Below, in pieces: positions 11,641 to 23,181 of a stretch of DNA of 64,000 nucleotides. The notes below the pieces were generated by a model, which was given only the letters and a program-made list of their open reading frames with translations, made no database searches and was not told the DNA's origin. Each line of letters begins with the position of its first letter. Within the stretch, counting starts at the first letter, position 1. Position numbers and translations under genes: made by a program. Source of the DNA: Lantana camara (taxonomy: Eukaryota > Streptophyta > Magnoliopsida > Lamiales > Verbenaceae); assembly GCA_037501455.1 (NCBI GenBank), contig CM074861.1, positions 33,682,001-33,746,000 on the forward strand, in the 5' to 3' direction.

Positions 11641-12753
11641 ATTTCCCCTTTGTAGCTAGTTGCATTGACCTTCCAGCCGGGTTGTGGCTGCTCGAATACT
11701 TGTTTTATTTTGGCTTTGCTTTTTAAGAACATTCTGCCCATCGGGCCATGTCGCGTGGTGAGCTCGATACGCTAATTACATTCGATCTCCCATAATTTTT
11801 TGGAGATCGATGTTTGAATGAATGGGTTATTTCTTCATACTTCTTTTTTTCTCTGCAATTTGAACATTAATTCGATCCGGCCTACGTGTGGTTTGTCGAT
11901 CTAGGTTTTGCTTACCTCAGCTAGATTTTATCGCTTTCGGATCGACGGGTTCGCGAAGCTATTCGATCTCGTTTGGATGTTGATCTAGTTTCATTGGGCG
12001 TTCGCATTTTAGCTTAGCCGTTTTTCCATTTGCTGCATTCTCGTCGGATCGATAGCGATCTCTGAGACGCGACATCTCTGGACCTCTACGGATCTTCATT
12101 GATCACGTCGGATCTCTGGATCATTAATTTTTGAAAATCATCTCTGGATCTCTTCGGATCGGAACCGATCTCCTTGGATCTCTGGATCCTTAGGTTCATT
12201 AGGATTTTTTAGGATCTCTTTGGGTCTAAGAACGACCTCATTGGATCTCATTAATTTTTGAAAATCGTTACTCTGGATCTCTTAGGATCGGAACCAATCT
12301 CGTTGGATCTCTGGATCATTTAGGATTTTTTGGATCTCATTGGGTCTATGAGCGACCTCACTATATCTCGATCTCTAGTAATAATTTAAAAGCGTGAAAT
12401 AGGTTAGGATTTTTAGGATCTCCTTGGGTCTATGAGCGACCTCAGTGGATCTCGATCGCTAACAATAATTCAAAAGCATTAAATACGTTAGGATCTTTTG
12501 GATCTCTTTGGGTCTATGAACAACCTCATTGGATCTCGATCTCTAACGACCAGATGCGGGGGGCTCGCTCCCTCCTCGGCTCCTGACCGTAAGTCGAATG
12601 AGAGCTTAATCGAGGGGATAGTGACGATACAGGATTACGTATTGACTCCAATCGGATGTCGTGCTAGAACATGTATATTAATTTACTGAATGGAGATCGA
12701 TTCTCAGGCGAATTCGACCTCTTGAACCATTACAACCTGGAGTAATTTGAAGG
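11641..12753. repeat. Tat-A spacer between pol and antisense gene, with short tandem repeats
   Basis: The stretch is non-coding and lies between the convergent ends of pol (minus) and the antisense gene (plus). From about 12050 to 12545 it consists of diverged repeats built on GGATCTCTTTGGGTCTATGA and GATCGGAACC. The GGGTCTA motif recurs at 12222, 12342, 12426 and 12510, that is at spacings of 120, 84 and 84. A second motif, AATTTTTGAAAATC, recurs 127 bases apart (12126 and 12253). Tandem repeats in the 3' part of Tat/Retand elements are known. Confidence 0.75.
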
Positions 12754-15700
12754 CTAAGTGTAAAATTTCTTCAAGTTGTGCGCATTCCACGGTCTGGGTA
12801 ACGGTTCCCCGGCCATGTCTTCGAGCCGGTAGGCCATGTTTTTCCCGATCTCCGTGACGCGATAGGGTCCTTCCCAGTTAGGCTCAAGTTTTCCGACATG
12901 CTGCAAGACTTCGACCTTTTTTAACACTAGGTCGCCGATCTGAAATGATTTGGGCTTCACGTGTTTGTTGTATGATCGAGCCGCCGCTGCCTTGTATTGT
13001 TTGAGCTTCTTATAGGCGTGTTCCCTGCTTTCTTCAATCACATCTAGATCTTCAGCTCTGATCTCTGTATTCCGGTCGAGCTGGTATTGCGATACACGAG
13101 TTGTTTCGTGCAACAACTCCGATGGGATGACGGCTTCGGATCCGTAAACCAGAGAGTATGGTGTTTGTCCCGTGGCTGTCCGCGGGGTAGTTCCATATGC
13201 CCATAGTACGCCGTCGAGCTCGTCCGCCCATGCCCCTAGTTTAGCATCAAGGCGGGTCTTGAGATTTTGGATAATGATTCGGTTGGTGACTTCAGCTTGG
13301 CCATTTGCTTGCGGATGACCAACTGTAGTGAATCTGAGGTCGATTCCGAGGTCCCGACAATAGCTCTTGGTATTCTCAGATCGAAATTGAGGACCATTGT
13401 CACAGATGAGTACCCTCGGAACCCCAAAACGGCAGATTATATTCTTCCAGAGAAAATTTCTTATCACTGCATTAGTAATTTTGGGGACTGCCTCGGCCTC
13501 AACCCACTTTGAGAAGTACTCGACACATACTATGGCAAACTTTTTCTGTCTGGGTGCCAAGGGGAAGGGGCCGATGATGGCGATCCCCCATTGGTCGAAG
13601 GGCCAGCACACATCGATCGGTATCATGGACGCCGGGTGAGTGTGGATTAGGTTGCCGTGTTTTTGGCACTTGGGGCATTTCCTAGAGTGGATCTTCGCAT
13701 CCCACACCATAGTCGGCCAAAAATACCCACTCCTTAAGATCTTTCGAGCTAGAGCTCGACCTCCGGAATGGTTTCCACAACATCCCTCATGGACTTCTTC
13801 CAGGACATCTTGCGCTTGGCTAGGTCGTAGGCACCTTAGCGGGGGACCGGTGAAGGATTTTTTGAACAACCTGCCTTCATGATCTATCATATAGAGCAGA
13901 GATCGATATTTTATTCTCCTGGCCTCAGTTCGATTTTGGGGCAAAAGCCCGTCTTTGAGGTAAGCGATTAGATCGTCCATCCAGCAAGGCTCCAGCGGAT
14001 CGATGGTGGCGATCTCGACCTTTCCTTCATCGATTGCACGGCCCCCCGAGACCATGAACGAGATGGTCGCATCCTTTGTTCCCTGGAATCCGTTGGCCAA
14101 CATCGATAGGGCATCAGCTCGACCGTTCTCTTCGCGGGGGACCTGTTCGATTTTGAACTCTTTCAGCTTCGAGGTCAGCTCTTTCACCATTTTGAGATAC
14201 GCTGCCATGGACTCTTCCCGAGCTTCGTACGTGCCGTTGACTTGGCCGGCGACGAGCTGGGAGTCAGTTACAACGGCTAACCTGTCGATCTGGTTCTCCG
14301 AGGCATACCTCAATCCCACCACAAGTGCTTCATACTCGGCTTCATTGTTTGTTGCTTTAAAATCGAGTTTAATGGCGAAATCGAGCTGTAGTCCATCTGA
14401 GTTTATAAGGGAGATGCCCACTCCCCCTCCTTGAGAGGATGAGCCATCCGTGTACATGGTCCAGCTAGGCGAGGTATGGACGATCTCCATCGAGCTGGTG
14501 TTCTTTTCGACTAGAAAGTCAGCCAGAACTTGAGCTTGTTGGGCGGCCCGGGGTTGGTAGGTGATGTCATGCTAACTCAACTCGACCGCCCATTTCATCA
14601 TTCGACCCGATACATCGGGTTTGGATAACACCTGCCTAAGCGGTTGATCTGTTAGGACAACTATGGGGTGGGCCTGGAAGTACGGACGTAGCTTCCGTGC
14701 TGCATGCGTGAGGGCGAACACGAATTTCTCGATCTCGAGATAATTCCGTTCCGCACCGTGCAGGATCTTGCTCAAGTAGTAGATCGGTAGGTGTTTTCGA
14801 TCTCGAATGGCGACCAAGACTGAGCTGAAGGTCTCGTTAGAAAGGGACAGGTAGAGGTACAAGGTCTCTCCCTCATTTGGCTTGGCCAGCAATGGGGGAG
14901 AGGCCAGGTACTCTTTCAATTGATCTAACGCTCGATCGCATTTTTCATTCCATTCGAACTTCTTGAGATTCCGCAATACTTTGAAAAATTTGAGGTTTCG
15001 TTCTGACGATCGTGATATGAACCGATTGAGGGAGATTATCCGTCCTACGAGTGATTGGACCTGGTTGATGCACCGAGGTCGTGGTATGATCTGGATAGCT
15101 TTGATCTTGGTGGGATTGGCCTCGATGCCCCGCTGGCTCACCATATACCCCAAGAACTTCCCTCCTTCGACCCCAAACGTGCACTTGTCAGGGTTGAGCT
15201 TCATCCCATATTACCGCAAGATCTCAAACGATCTGCGCAGATGATCTAGATGATGGTACACCCATCGGCTCTTCACGATCATGTCGTCGATGTAGACCTC
15301 CATGGTCTTCCCGATCTCATCCTTAAACATCAGGTTGACCAACCTTTGGTACGTGGCTCCTGCTTTCTTTAGCCCGAAGGGCATGACCTTGAAGCAGTAT
15401 ATTCCCTTTACCACAATGAAGGCCGTGTGCTTTCGATCTTCGGGAGCCATAGAGATCTGGTAGTAGCCTTGAAATACGTCCATCATGCTGAGCATCTCGC
15501 ACCCAGTCGTCGAGTCGACGAGCTGATCGATTCGGGGCAACGGATACGGGTCTTTCGGGCATGCCTTGTTGAGGTCGGTGAAGTTGTTGCACATTCTCCA
15601 CTTCCCGCCCGTTTTTTGCACGAGGACTACGTTGCACAACCAGTCAACGTATTGAGCTGGAGTAACGTATCCAGCGTCGAGGAGTTTATTGACCTCGGCC

Positions 15701-16722
15701 TCGATTATATCATTCCTTGCCCGGCTTTGCGGTCTCAACTTTTGTTTGATGGGCTTGACCGACGGATCGATCCCGAGCCGGTGGCAGATCACCTTCGGAT
15801 CGACACCGATCAGGTCTTTGGCTGCCCAAGCGAAAATATCTGAGTTGTCCCTCAAGAATTCTATCATCATGACCTCATGTTGGTGGTGCATGTTCGCCCC
15901 GATCTTGGTGGTTTTATTGCTATCTCCGAGGATAAGGGCAATTTCTTTTAGTTCTTCAGAGGGCTCGAGCCGCTCGCTGGCTTTTCTTTTCCGAGCTGCA
16001 GGGGATCTCTCCGCCTCGCTCTCTTTCGTGGGTAGCTCGATCTCCCCGTCGGCATAGGTCTGGAGGTCGAGTTCTTCCTCCTCTTTTTCGGATGGCTTTT
16101 TGAGGACGATGGCATAACAAGCCCAACTGTCCATGACATCGCAAGTCACCTCTCCGACCCCGTTAGGGGTGGGCATTTTCAGCTTTTGATGGTACGTTGA
16201 GATGATTGCTTTGAACTGAATAGGGCCAGGTCGGCCGAAGATCATGTTAAACGCTAGGGGCATATTGACGATAACGTACTCGACCTCCTGGGTCACTCTC
16301 TTGGGGGATGTTCCCATCGAGGTGAGGAGTCGGATGCGCCCTAACGGTATAACTTCCGATCCACCGAACCCGGAAAGTGGTGTTCGGATCGGATCGAGCT
16401 TTAGGTTATGCAATTTCATTTTTACAAGAGTCGAGTAAGGGATAATGTTGGAGCTGCTTCCATTATCGACTAGGCATTTGGTTACATCATAATTAGCCAC
16501 GCCTAAGGTCACCACCATCGGACAGCTAGGCGTATCACCTTCCCGATGGGGGCCCGGGCGGCTATCACTCTCACTAAAGCTAACCTCTTGCCTCTCCCAT
16601 TCTCTACCCTGATCGATCTGGAAGACCTCTTCGTGGGGACCGTTGAACTCTCGAGCTGCTCGCCTGACGTTCCTCTTTCGAGCTGCATTGGAGTCACCGC
16701 CCTCATGCCCCCCGGCTATCAT
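12754..16722 (-). pseudogene. pol: Tat-A pol (protease, RT, gypsy RNase H, second RNase H, integrase) with two nonsense codons
   Basis: A single frame runs from MIAGGHEGGDSN to FYT, broken only by in-frame stops at 15211-15213 (TAA, in the RT-RNase H connection) and 14572-14574 (TAG, where the Tat-B homologue has Gln). Domains in order: protease with VDNGSS; RT with MPFGLKKAGATYQR and the YIDDM active site; gypsy RNase H; a second RNase H with YTDGSS, NNEAEYEAL, TDSQL and RADALS; then integrase with its HHCC finger (HEGCCGNH, CPKCQ) and catalytic core. The first Asp of the integrase triad (WGID in the family) is Ala here (codon at 13579-13581, GCC), while DNGPQF and the Glu in GQAEVTN remain. 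The C-terminal block PRPWNAHNLKKFY is intact. The element cannot make functional pol. Confidence 0.92.
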
Positions 16723-16781
16723 ATAGATCTTGCCATGAGTAGGGGGTTGTCTTCAGCTCTTTCCAGCGGCTGCTTCCCAGA

Positions 16782-18523
16782 TCATTTCGGGGGAGACCTC
16801 GACCTGGAGCGGTTACGGTCGTTGGGTCGTCCCGTCCTCTCTGAGTAGTGGTCGATCTTTCGAACAAAATCCTTCAAGTGCCCTCCTTGTACGAGTCTTT
16901 CGATCTCGTCACGGAGGGCGTTGCATTCCGCGGTGGTGTGGCCCCATTGCTGATGGTAGCCGTATAATTTTCCCGATTTTTCAGCCTTCGGGCCCTCTCG
17001 GATGGGCTTCGGTTTTTTCAGAAGGCTTTGGTCCATGACCACGTAGATCTGGTCGATGGACTTGGTCAAGGGGACATAGTTTCGTCGGTCGACCTGGGTC
17101 GGTGGGTCGACTTTCCCCTTGATCTTCTTTTGCTCGCTCTCCTTTCGGTGTTGGGGCGAGCTGGACCCGATGACCGGCCTCTCAGATCGGGGCGGAGGTC
17201 CATGCGCGAGGGCGATCTCCTCAAAGCCCATGAAGCCGTGGGCGATATCTTGTATTTCCGTCAGGTTGCGGGGCCCAGCCCTGACGATCTCATCGGCCCA
17301 AAGGCGGTTACGAAGGGCTCGATGGACTACGGAAAGTAAAGTATCCATCGTCGGGTTCTCGACCCAAACAACTTCTCTCGAAAAGCGAGTCATGAAATCT
17401 CGCAAGGACTCGCCCTCCTTCTGGTAGATGCTGTTGAGATAGGAGGGTGGTAGCTTCTCCCCGGACATCGAGAAGAAGTGCGCCGTGAATCGATCTACAA
17501 ATCGGTTGTAGGTCGATATGCAACCCGGCGGCAGGCGGATAAACCAATCTTGCGCGGGACCCGTCAATGTGGTGACGAAGAGCTTGGCCCAGATCTGCTG
17601 CGGGTGGGAGTGTAGCAGCATCCGGTTCTCGAAGGCCGTCACATGTTTTTCGGGATCTGTGGTCCCGTTGTACATGGGCAGGCCGGTCGGAATTCGATCT
17701 CCGTCACAGGTCGTGCGGAGAATGTCCTCGGAAAAGGGGGAAGCTTCCTCCCTGTCGCTGTGGTAACGGAGAGGGCCTCGGTTCAGCCAGTCCCGGAGGT
17801 CGACCTGCCTCTGGGTGACGTGGGAGCTACGGTCACCCAGGCGGTCTTGGACCCGTCTACGCGGTGGGTCCACGCAATGATCCTACTCTTTCCCGGCGTG
17901 GGCCGCGGCGATTCGGGCGGCCTCCTCCCTAGCGGATCGAGCGGGGATCCGCGCTCGGAGGTCGTCGAACTCGTCATTATCCTCGTCGACCACGTGCTTG
18001 TCGCGGTTGTTACGGCTTGGGTGGTCGGAGTCTCCGTGACCTTCGCGGGGGATTTGTTTGCTCGTTGCAGGGGGTGGCGGTGGCGGAGCAAATTCTTGGA
18101 CCTGTCCGGCCCCGATCTGGGGACTGAGGCCCCAAATGATTTGGGCGGGTCGACCGTCGAGTGGTTGGAAGACATAGGGAACTGGGTTCCCGTATGCTTG
18201 GACGGAGGGGGCCAACGCGTTGCCCACCACGGGGCTTGGGATTATGGTGGTTGGGCTGGCCCTCGGCAGTTCGGGGCGCCTGGGCTCACGACCCTTAGTT
18301 TGGGCATGTTCGATCTCGACCCGCCACTGGTCGAGAAAACTATCAAGGTCTGCCTGAGTGACAGTGAACCTGGGGGTGACCTCCAGCGGAGGCTGGGTAC
18401 ATTGGCGCTAGGGCCGATCGGGGGGACGTTGGAGGCGTTGCCAAGCGGCGCGTTGTAGTCATACCTGCCTTTGGCAACCTCCTCCATGTCCACGTCACGG
18501 TTGGTGTTCCTTGTGTTAACCAT
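16782..18523 (-). pseudogene. gag: Tat-A gag, frameshifted
   Basis: gag starts at the ATG 18523 (MVNTRNTNRDVDMEE) just after the primer site. The frame changes near 18240, meets an in-frame TAG at 17883-17885, then continues through the retrotransposon gag domain (WAKLFVTTLTGPAQDWF, LRDFMTRFSREV) and a Cys/His knuckle region (GHTTAECNALRDEIERL). It ends in an SR-rich tail (RNRSRSRSPP) at 16782, where another frameshift separates it from pol. In Tat-B, gag and pol are one frame, so the break here is mutational. Confidence 0.88.
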
Positions 18524-18574
18524 GTTATTGAAAAGGGGATGAAATGGCTTTTTTCTAGGTCGATGTGGAAAGGT

Positions 18575-18592
18575 TTCCCACAGACGGCGCCA
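18575..18592 (-). other. Tat-A primer binding site
   Basis: Read on the minus strand, TGGCGCCGTCTGTGGGAA lies three bases inside the 5' LTR. The same 18 bases occur at 43624-43641 in Tat-B. It begins TGG as tRNA-primed sites do. I recall this form from plant Tat elements, but the tRNA species should be confirmed. Confidence 0.85.
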
Positions 18593-18595
18593 AAC

Positions 18596-19374
18596 TGATC
18601 TGGCTCAAATCTGGTCGATCTGACGTGGTCGATCTGACTGTCAGATATGGGTCAACCAGTCAAGAATTTGTTTGAGTGGGTTCTTATCGACCTGAAAGCA
18701 CTAACACACGTGAGTTAAGTACCAAATTGGGGGACTTGGGGTTTTACCCAAGTTTGGCACTCCGACGCTCAAGTCAGTAATGGAGCTCTATAGAGAGAGA
18801 ATAAATGCAATTGAATGCGTATTAAAGGCTTACCAACTACTGTTCAAAGGGCGAGTATTTATAGCCATGGCCAAATGACACAGTAGTGTGTGTACTGTAG
18901 GTGTGCATTAATGGCGTTGCCAGTCGTCGATCTGGATGTCGGACGATGGAACCGGCTTGAGGCGGGTCGTTTGTACCTTCTTTTCCCTTTGGGTAAAAGC
19001 AGGGACTAACGGTCATTAATGAGCCGTAGTACGCCTGTTCCAGGGAATTGGGAGGGTACACGTGTCCCGACAGGAGTGCTTTATAGTATTCGGGTGTCCG
19101 GTGACGTATGATATCGATCTGGAGATCGATATTATCTTCCGGGATCCTTAATGCTGTGTGTTTCCTCACAGGAGAGGAGCAAATCGATCTGATGACCTCG
19201 GCTACCAATAATCGATCCGATGATCTGACGAACTCATGATCAGATGACCTGGGTACCGGCGATCGATCTGATGATCTGTCCAGAAGGCCGTTTCTGGTTT
19301 GTCCAGGTCGGCGTGGAGTCTACGTGGCGCCCGCGTGGGCGTGCCACGTGTCCTCGTATTATCATGCCATGTCA
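18596..19374 (-). repeat. Tat-A 5' LTR (full length)
   Basis: This 779-bp LTR has TG...CA ends on the minus strand. It contains the sequence TATAAATA (18856-18863 on the minus strand) as a probable TATA box for the element's own transcript. It is rich in GATCTGATGA/TCGATCTG motifs. It is followed on the right by (TA)n, which matches the tract before 1511. Confidence 0.93.
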
Positions 19375-20940
19375 TATATATATATATATATATATATGTC
19401 TTGTTTTTATGTTTCATTAATACAGCTTTAAGAAAGAAAAAAATATTCAGCTTTGAAAGCACGACTATGATTTATGGGCCAAGGCTAGGTAGTACGTTTT
19501 ATCTTGGGCCTTTGTATTGAATTTTTTAGGGTTCACTCAGTCAAAACTTGCGCCGCTCTCTCTTCCCTCTTCATCGCACCTTTTATCTTAATTCTCGTTA
19601 TATCGCCGCTCCCCGCCGCCACCATAGCCTCCTCCGCCTCAGCCTCCACCTCAGCCCCGACCCACCGTCTCAAGGTAAGAAATTAGAGACTCAACTTCTC
19701 TGTCTCACTTCTCTTTGCTCTCTTTCTCTCTCGACGACCACCGCATCCCCGGTAGCCACCACCGCCCCTCATATAAAATTTTATCTGCCAAAGACCCTCT
19801 GGGATTTAATTCTTCTGGAAAAGAAGGTATGGGCGATTCTCGAAGAAACATATAGAAGAAACGGAAGGAGATTCTACAATTCATTTAACTCCGCTGCATA
19901 AGCAGATCCAAACTTATTCCGTAGATCTGTGGATTGCTGCTTTTCTTATCATTTTTTTTTCAATATTTCTACGTTTCTTCCAATTGAAAATTCAGTGCTT
20001 ACCGAGTCGATCCCGAGCTTCCACCGAGCCGATCTCAAGCCCTGAAAATTGTAGCTCGTCAATTTCAATTTCAATCTCAATCTCAAGTCACCCCTACCAT
20101 TTTCGATCTCAAGCCCGATCCTAGTTTTTTAGGCAAAATTCGGCTCGGCTCGGCTCGTTTGCAGCCCTAAACGTGATTACATATTTAAGAAAATATATTT
20201 TTTAAATTAAATTAAATTAGTAGAAAGTAGTATGAAGGAGTACAAAGTCAACATCACGTTAGGTCAGTACGAAGCCAACCTCATAATAGACAAACCCATA
20301 TGTGACAGATTATTTTCATGGCCGTTTTATATACAGAACCCCCAAAATATGAAATATTTTGGTTGTGCACGATACTATTACCTATGCGATGATGGTTACA
20401 CTAACAGACTAGGTTTCCTAACACCATACATGGAGAGTGCGTTACCATTTGCAAGAATGGGGTAACCGGACCCCTGTTAACCATGACGAGTTATTTAATA
20501 AAAGACATTCCTCAGTTAGGATAACCATCGAGGGGCTTGGGGTATATTTAAGAAGTGGTGGACAATGTTACACAGCCCCTCATACCATTGAACCATATCC
20601 CAAGCTTGGATAGACTTTCATGACAATCTTGCTCTTGAGATGTGGTCTTCTTATTATAATCGTAGATAATAAGAACGTCATCATTGTTCAAATGGGTTCA
20701 ATCCAATCTATGTTCTTTTGATGTGTATTATCTTTTTTGTTGCATTTTGGAAAACATGGGCTTTGAACATTATAGATGTAGTTATGCATCTTATATGGTG
20801 GATCAGACTTTGTAGTCCAAGTACGAAGTCGAACTTATTTGCAATTGAATTACGATTTGGGTTCTGAATTCATTACATATTGGTTAGAATGTATAATGAT
20901 TGAATGGTATTTAGTGTGATTATTATTGATTTGAGTACAT
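19375..20940. other. Degraded host or transposon DNA; possible 5' end of an old gene
   Basis: After the (TA)n tract, 19460-19680 looks like the 5' end of a plant gene on the plus strand: a GGGCC motif, AGGGTT, a pyrimidine-rich leader, a Kozak-like GCCGCCACCATAGCC in which ATG appears as ATA, and an Ala/Ser-rich frame ending at a donor (CTCAAG then GTAAGA). I do not recognise the product. Near 20130-20172 a run of GGCTCGGCTCG ending GCAGCCCTAAA resembles the terminal region of plant hAT-like non-autonomous elements. The open frame 20232-20465 matches nothing I know and is probably chance. Confidence 0.35.
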
Positions 20941-21900
20941 GTGGAATATCTAACATGCTCGTTTATTATTTGCCAAAAGAACCACCCACAATCACAAAAC
21001 CCCAACGACAACAATCAAGGAGAATGTAGTGGTGCCAATGGTTGGAAGACACCAAATGAGTTTAGATCTGGATTCGTCCAGCAACTCGAGACACGTATGA
21101 AAATGGCCCTTCTCGAGACTGATTTATGTGGAGATCCTCACATAATATCAAAGTATGGCTCATGAAAAAAAGACATATAGAGAAGTCAATCAAGCTCTTG
21201 GCAAGACTGGTATTGGGTGGAACTCAACGCTTAAGACAATACAAGTTGAATTGCATCATTGGGAAAACTTGGTCAATGTAATCGTTTAATTGAACTTAAT
21301 TTATCTAACTAACAATGTTTGTTTATTCTTTTTGTGATATGGTAGTCTGAATTTCGCATTCTTAACAGCATATCCCAAAATTTTCATATGTTCGGGAGAA
21401 GTCATTCCCATATTAAGAAACTTAGACCAAAATGTATGGGCGGGATGGTGCAACCGGGAATAGAGCCTTTGACTTCAATAGGCCTCAAAGCGATGTTGGG
21501 GTTGGATAAGGCTTAGAGGAGATAGAGAAGACAAACAATGAAAGCCCTAATGTTAACTACAAATCTAATAATACATATGCTCTGTCTGAGTTACCAAACT
21601 CCAATACAATAAGGGCTGAATCGAAAAGAAACCACAAATGAAGCAACGCCATCGGCGAAATCATTGAGGCAATTGGTAAAATATAGGGAGAAGCTATTGG
21701 AGCACATAAAGATGCGGCTGACGCCCTGCGACATGAGTTCAACACGCGAGTCCATGTACAAGTTGCAGCTAATAGGTAGAAACTTTACGATGCATCAAAG
21801 ATTTGCCCCTGATATTGACTAGGACTGAGCGAGTGAGGGTCACTAGTGCAATGGGTAAGCAACATGATCAACTCGATATTTTCTTTGGGCTACCAGATAA
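20941..21900 (+). pseudogene. Myb/SANT-like DNA-binding domain pseudogene
   Basis: Plus-strand pieces read NGWKTPNEFRSGFVQQLETRM, then after a stop KKTYREVNQALGKTGIGWN, then after an intron-like gap (from about 21275 to the AG at 21345) SEFRILNS..., a downstream DAADALRHEFNTR and finally GKQHDQLDIFFGLPDKE. This order of motifs matches the plant Myb/SANT-like family (PF12776, from memory), often linked to PIF/Harbinger-type transposons or their host relatives. Several stops and shifts break it, so no intact protein can be made. The family assignment rests on pattern recognition. Confidence 0.5.
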
Positions 21901-22129
21901 AGAAAGTGCAACCTCGTCTATTTATCACTTGCAAGTGCAACATGGTAAACAATGAAAAACCTACTTTAATTAATGAATAAACATTAAAATTATTAGCAAC
22001 AACATAGAACAATATCACAGGGTTTCCCGCAAATACGAAAGAGTTCAAAGCAATAGAAGTATGAATAAACTTAGAATACAAAATAAACACCATAAGTTAT
22101 CAGCAAAGTAACATCCTAAATGAATCTAG

Positions 22130-22640
22130 TTTTTAGTTGTTTATGATTATCACCTCCTCGCCGATGTGGGAATTTCGACCTTTAGTATAATATCAATCAT
22201 GTGGCCCACATTCCAGCTTTGTCCTGCCAGACTTCTTCTGGTTAATAACAAAGTGCAGTTCCTTGTAGTATAAGAATCCAAGGAGGCGAAATCTCTTGTT
22301 TAACCAGCATTCCTGCACATACCAACCATATACATACCATAAAGAATAGTACTCTAGGAAACTAATTAAAAAAACAACAAGAAAATAAGTATTACCTCAA
22401 CTCCTTTCAAGTCTTCAAAGTATTTTGGCCCAACATGCAACTGTTCCTTAACATCATCCAAACGGATCCCAGGGAAATCAAGGAACTTACGAAAGTAAAA
22501 GAACTCTCACCCCAACTCTTTGAACTTAATATTAACATTCTCAACTGATATCTCTATGTTCAGCCTTTGTGAGTGGGAAAGAGCCACATGTAACAACATT
22601 TGATTCATCTGTCTTATGGTGATTAAATCATGGCCTTTTA
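22130..22640 (-). pseudogene. Unrecognised two-exon coding remnant
   Basis: On the minus strand, a frame covering about 22398-22625 reads ALSHSQRLNIEISVENVN and FLDFPGIRLDDVKEQLHVG with one internal stop, and ends before a GT donor (GTTGAG then GTAATAC). A second block ending at an AG acceptor near 22315 reads ECWLNKRFRLLGFLYYKEL up to a stop near 22193. The exon-like borders and protein-like composition suggest a host or transposon gene fragment. I cannot name it. 21901-22130 shows nothing further. Confidence 0.3.
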
Positions 22641-23181
22641 CACACTCATAAAAGACTGCCAACATGGCCTTTTAGGTTGGAGAATAATCAAGCAGGTTAG
22701 CCTTGTAGAGCGCCCTCTCCCAATACCCTTACTTTTTGTGCTCGACATGGCAGTAGGCGTGGTACTCTTATCCCACGGACCTTTTATTCCCACGTCGGAT
22801 CATGCAAATAGCTCATCCGTGTTGGCACTTTCAGCCTTTAAACTTTGGATCTTTTTTTTTTTTTTTGGTTGGGGTATATAGTTAATGAACATAGTCACTC
22901 TGAAACAAACATCACCTTTTGATATATAGGTTGAAATATGATGAGTTTTTTGTACTATTTTACGTTACAGATACACAAAAGATGGATCTAGTAAATCCAT
23001 CTATAAAAGCATTTAATACATTGGCTTAATATAATCAATTCCCAAATATTATATTCATTATCCTAAGAATGTGATTAGATTGGTTGTGAAAGGCTAACGA
23101 CATTAATGGCACAGTTGCAACCATTTTCTTCGCGATATCACAACCACCATTCACTTTGAGAAGCCATTGATGTAGATTGCC
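22641..23181. other. Unassigned intergenic DNA
   Basis: No gene or transposon end is recognised. A T-rich run lies at 22851-22866. The stretch ends at the left edge of the Tekay LTR, where the last five bases are TTGCC, a candidate target duplication whose partner is missing because the other end of that element is deleted. Confidence 0.5.

Larger units (their letters stand above)
1511..19374 (-). mobile_element. Tat-A: complete but degenerate Ty3/gypsy Tat-type retrotransposon with nested Copia
   Basis: The element lies on the minus strand. Its 5' LTR is 18596-19374, followed by a Tat-type primer binding site, gag (18523-16782), pol (16722-12754), a spacer with short tandem repeats, a gene on the opposite strand (2353-11640), a purine tract and a 3' LTR (1511-1973). 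It is flanked by (TA)n on both sides, as expected for insertion in a TA microsatellite, although this makes the exact 5-bp target duplication unreadable. A second, archaeal-type RNase H domain after the gypsy RNase H places it in the Tat lineage. A 5'-truncated Copia element of about 6.7 kb (4338-11081) is nested in the antisense gene. Several stops and frameshifts make it non-autonomous. Confidence 0.9.

Noticed and set aside
17643..18458. 271-codon plus-strand open frame
   Set aside because: It is the complement of Tat-A gag; its composition is that of a GC-rich shadow frame.
20232..20465. 77-codon plus-strand open frame as a gene
   Set aside because: No recognisable motif, no promoter or splice context, and surrounded by decayed DNA.
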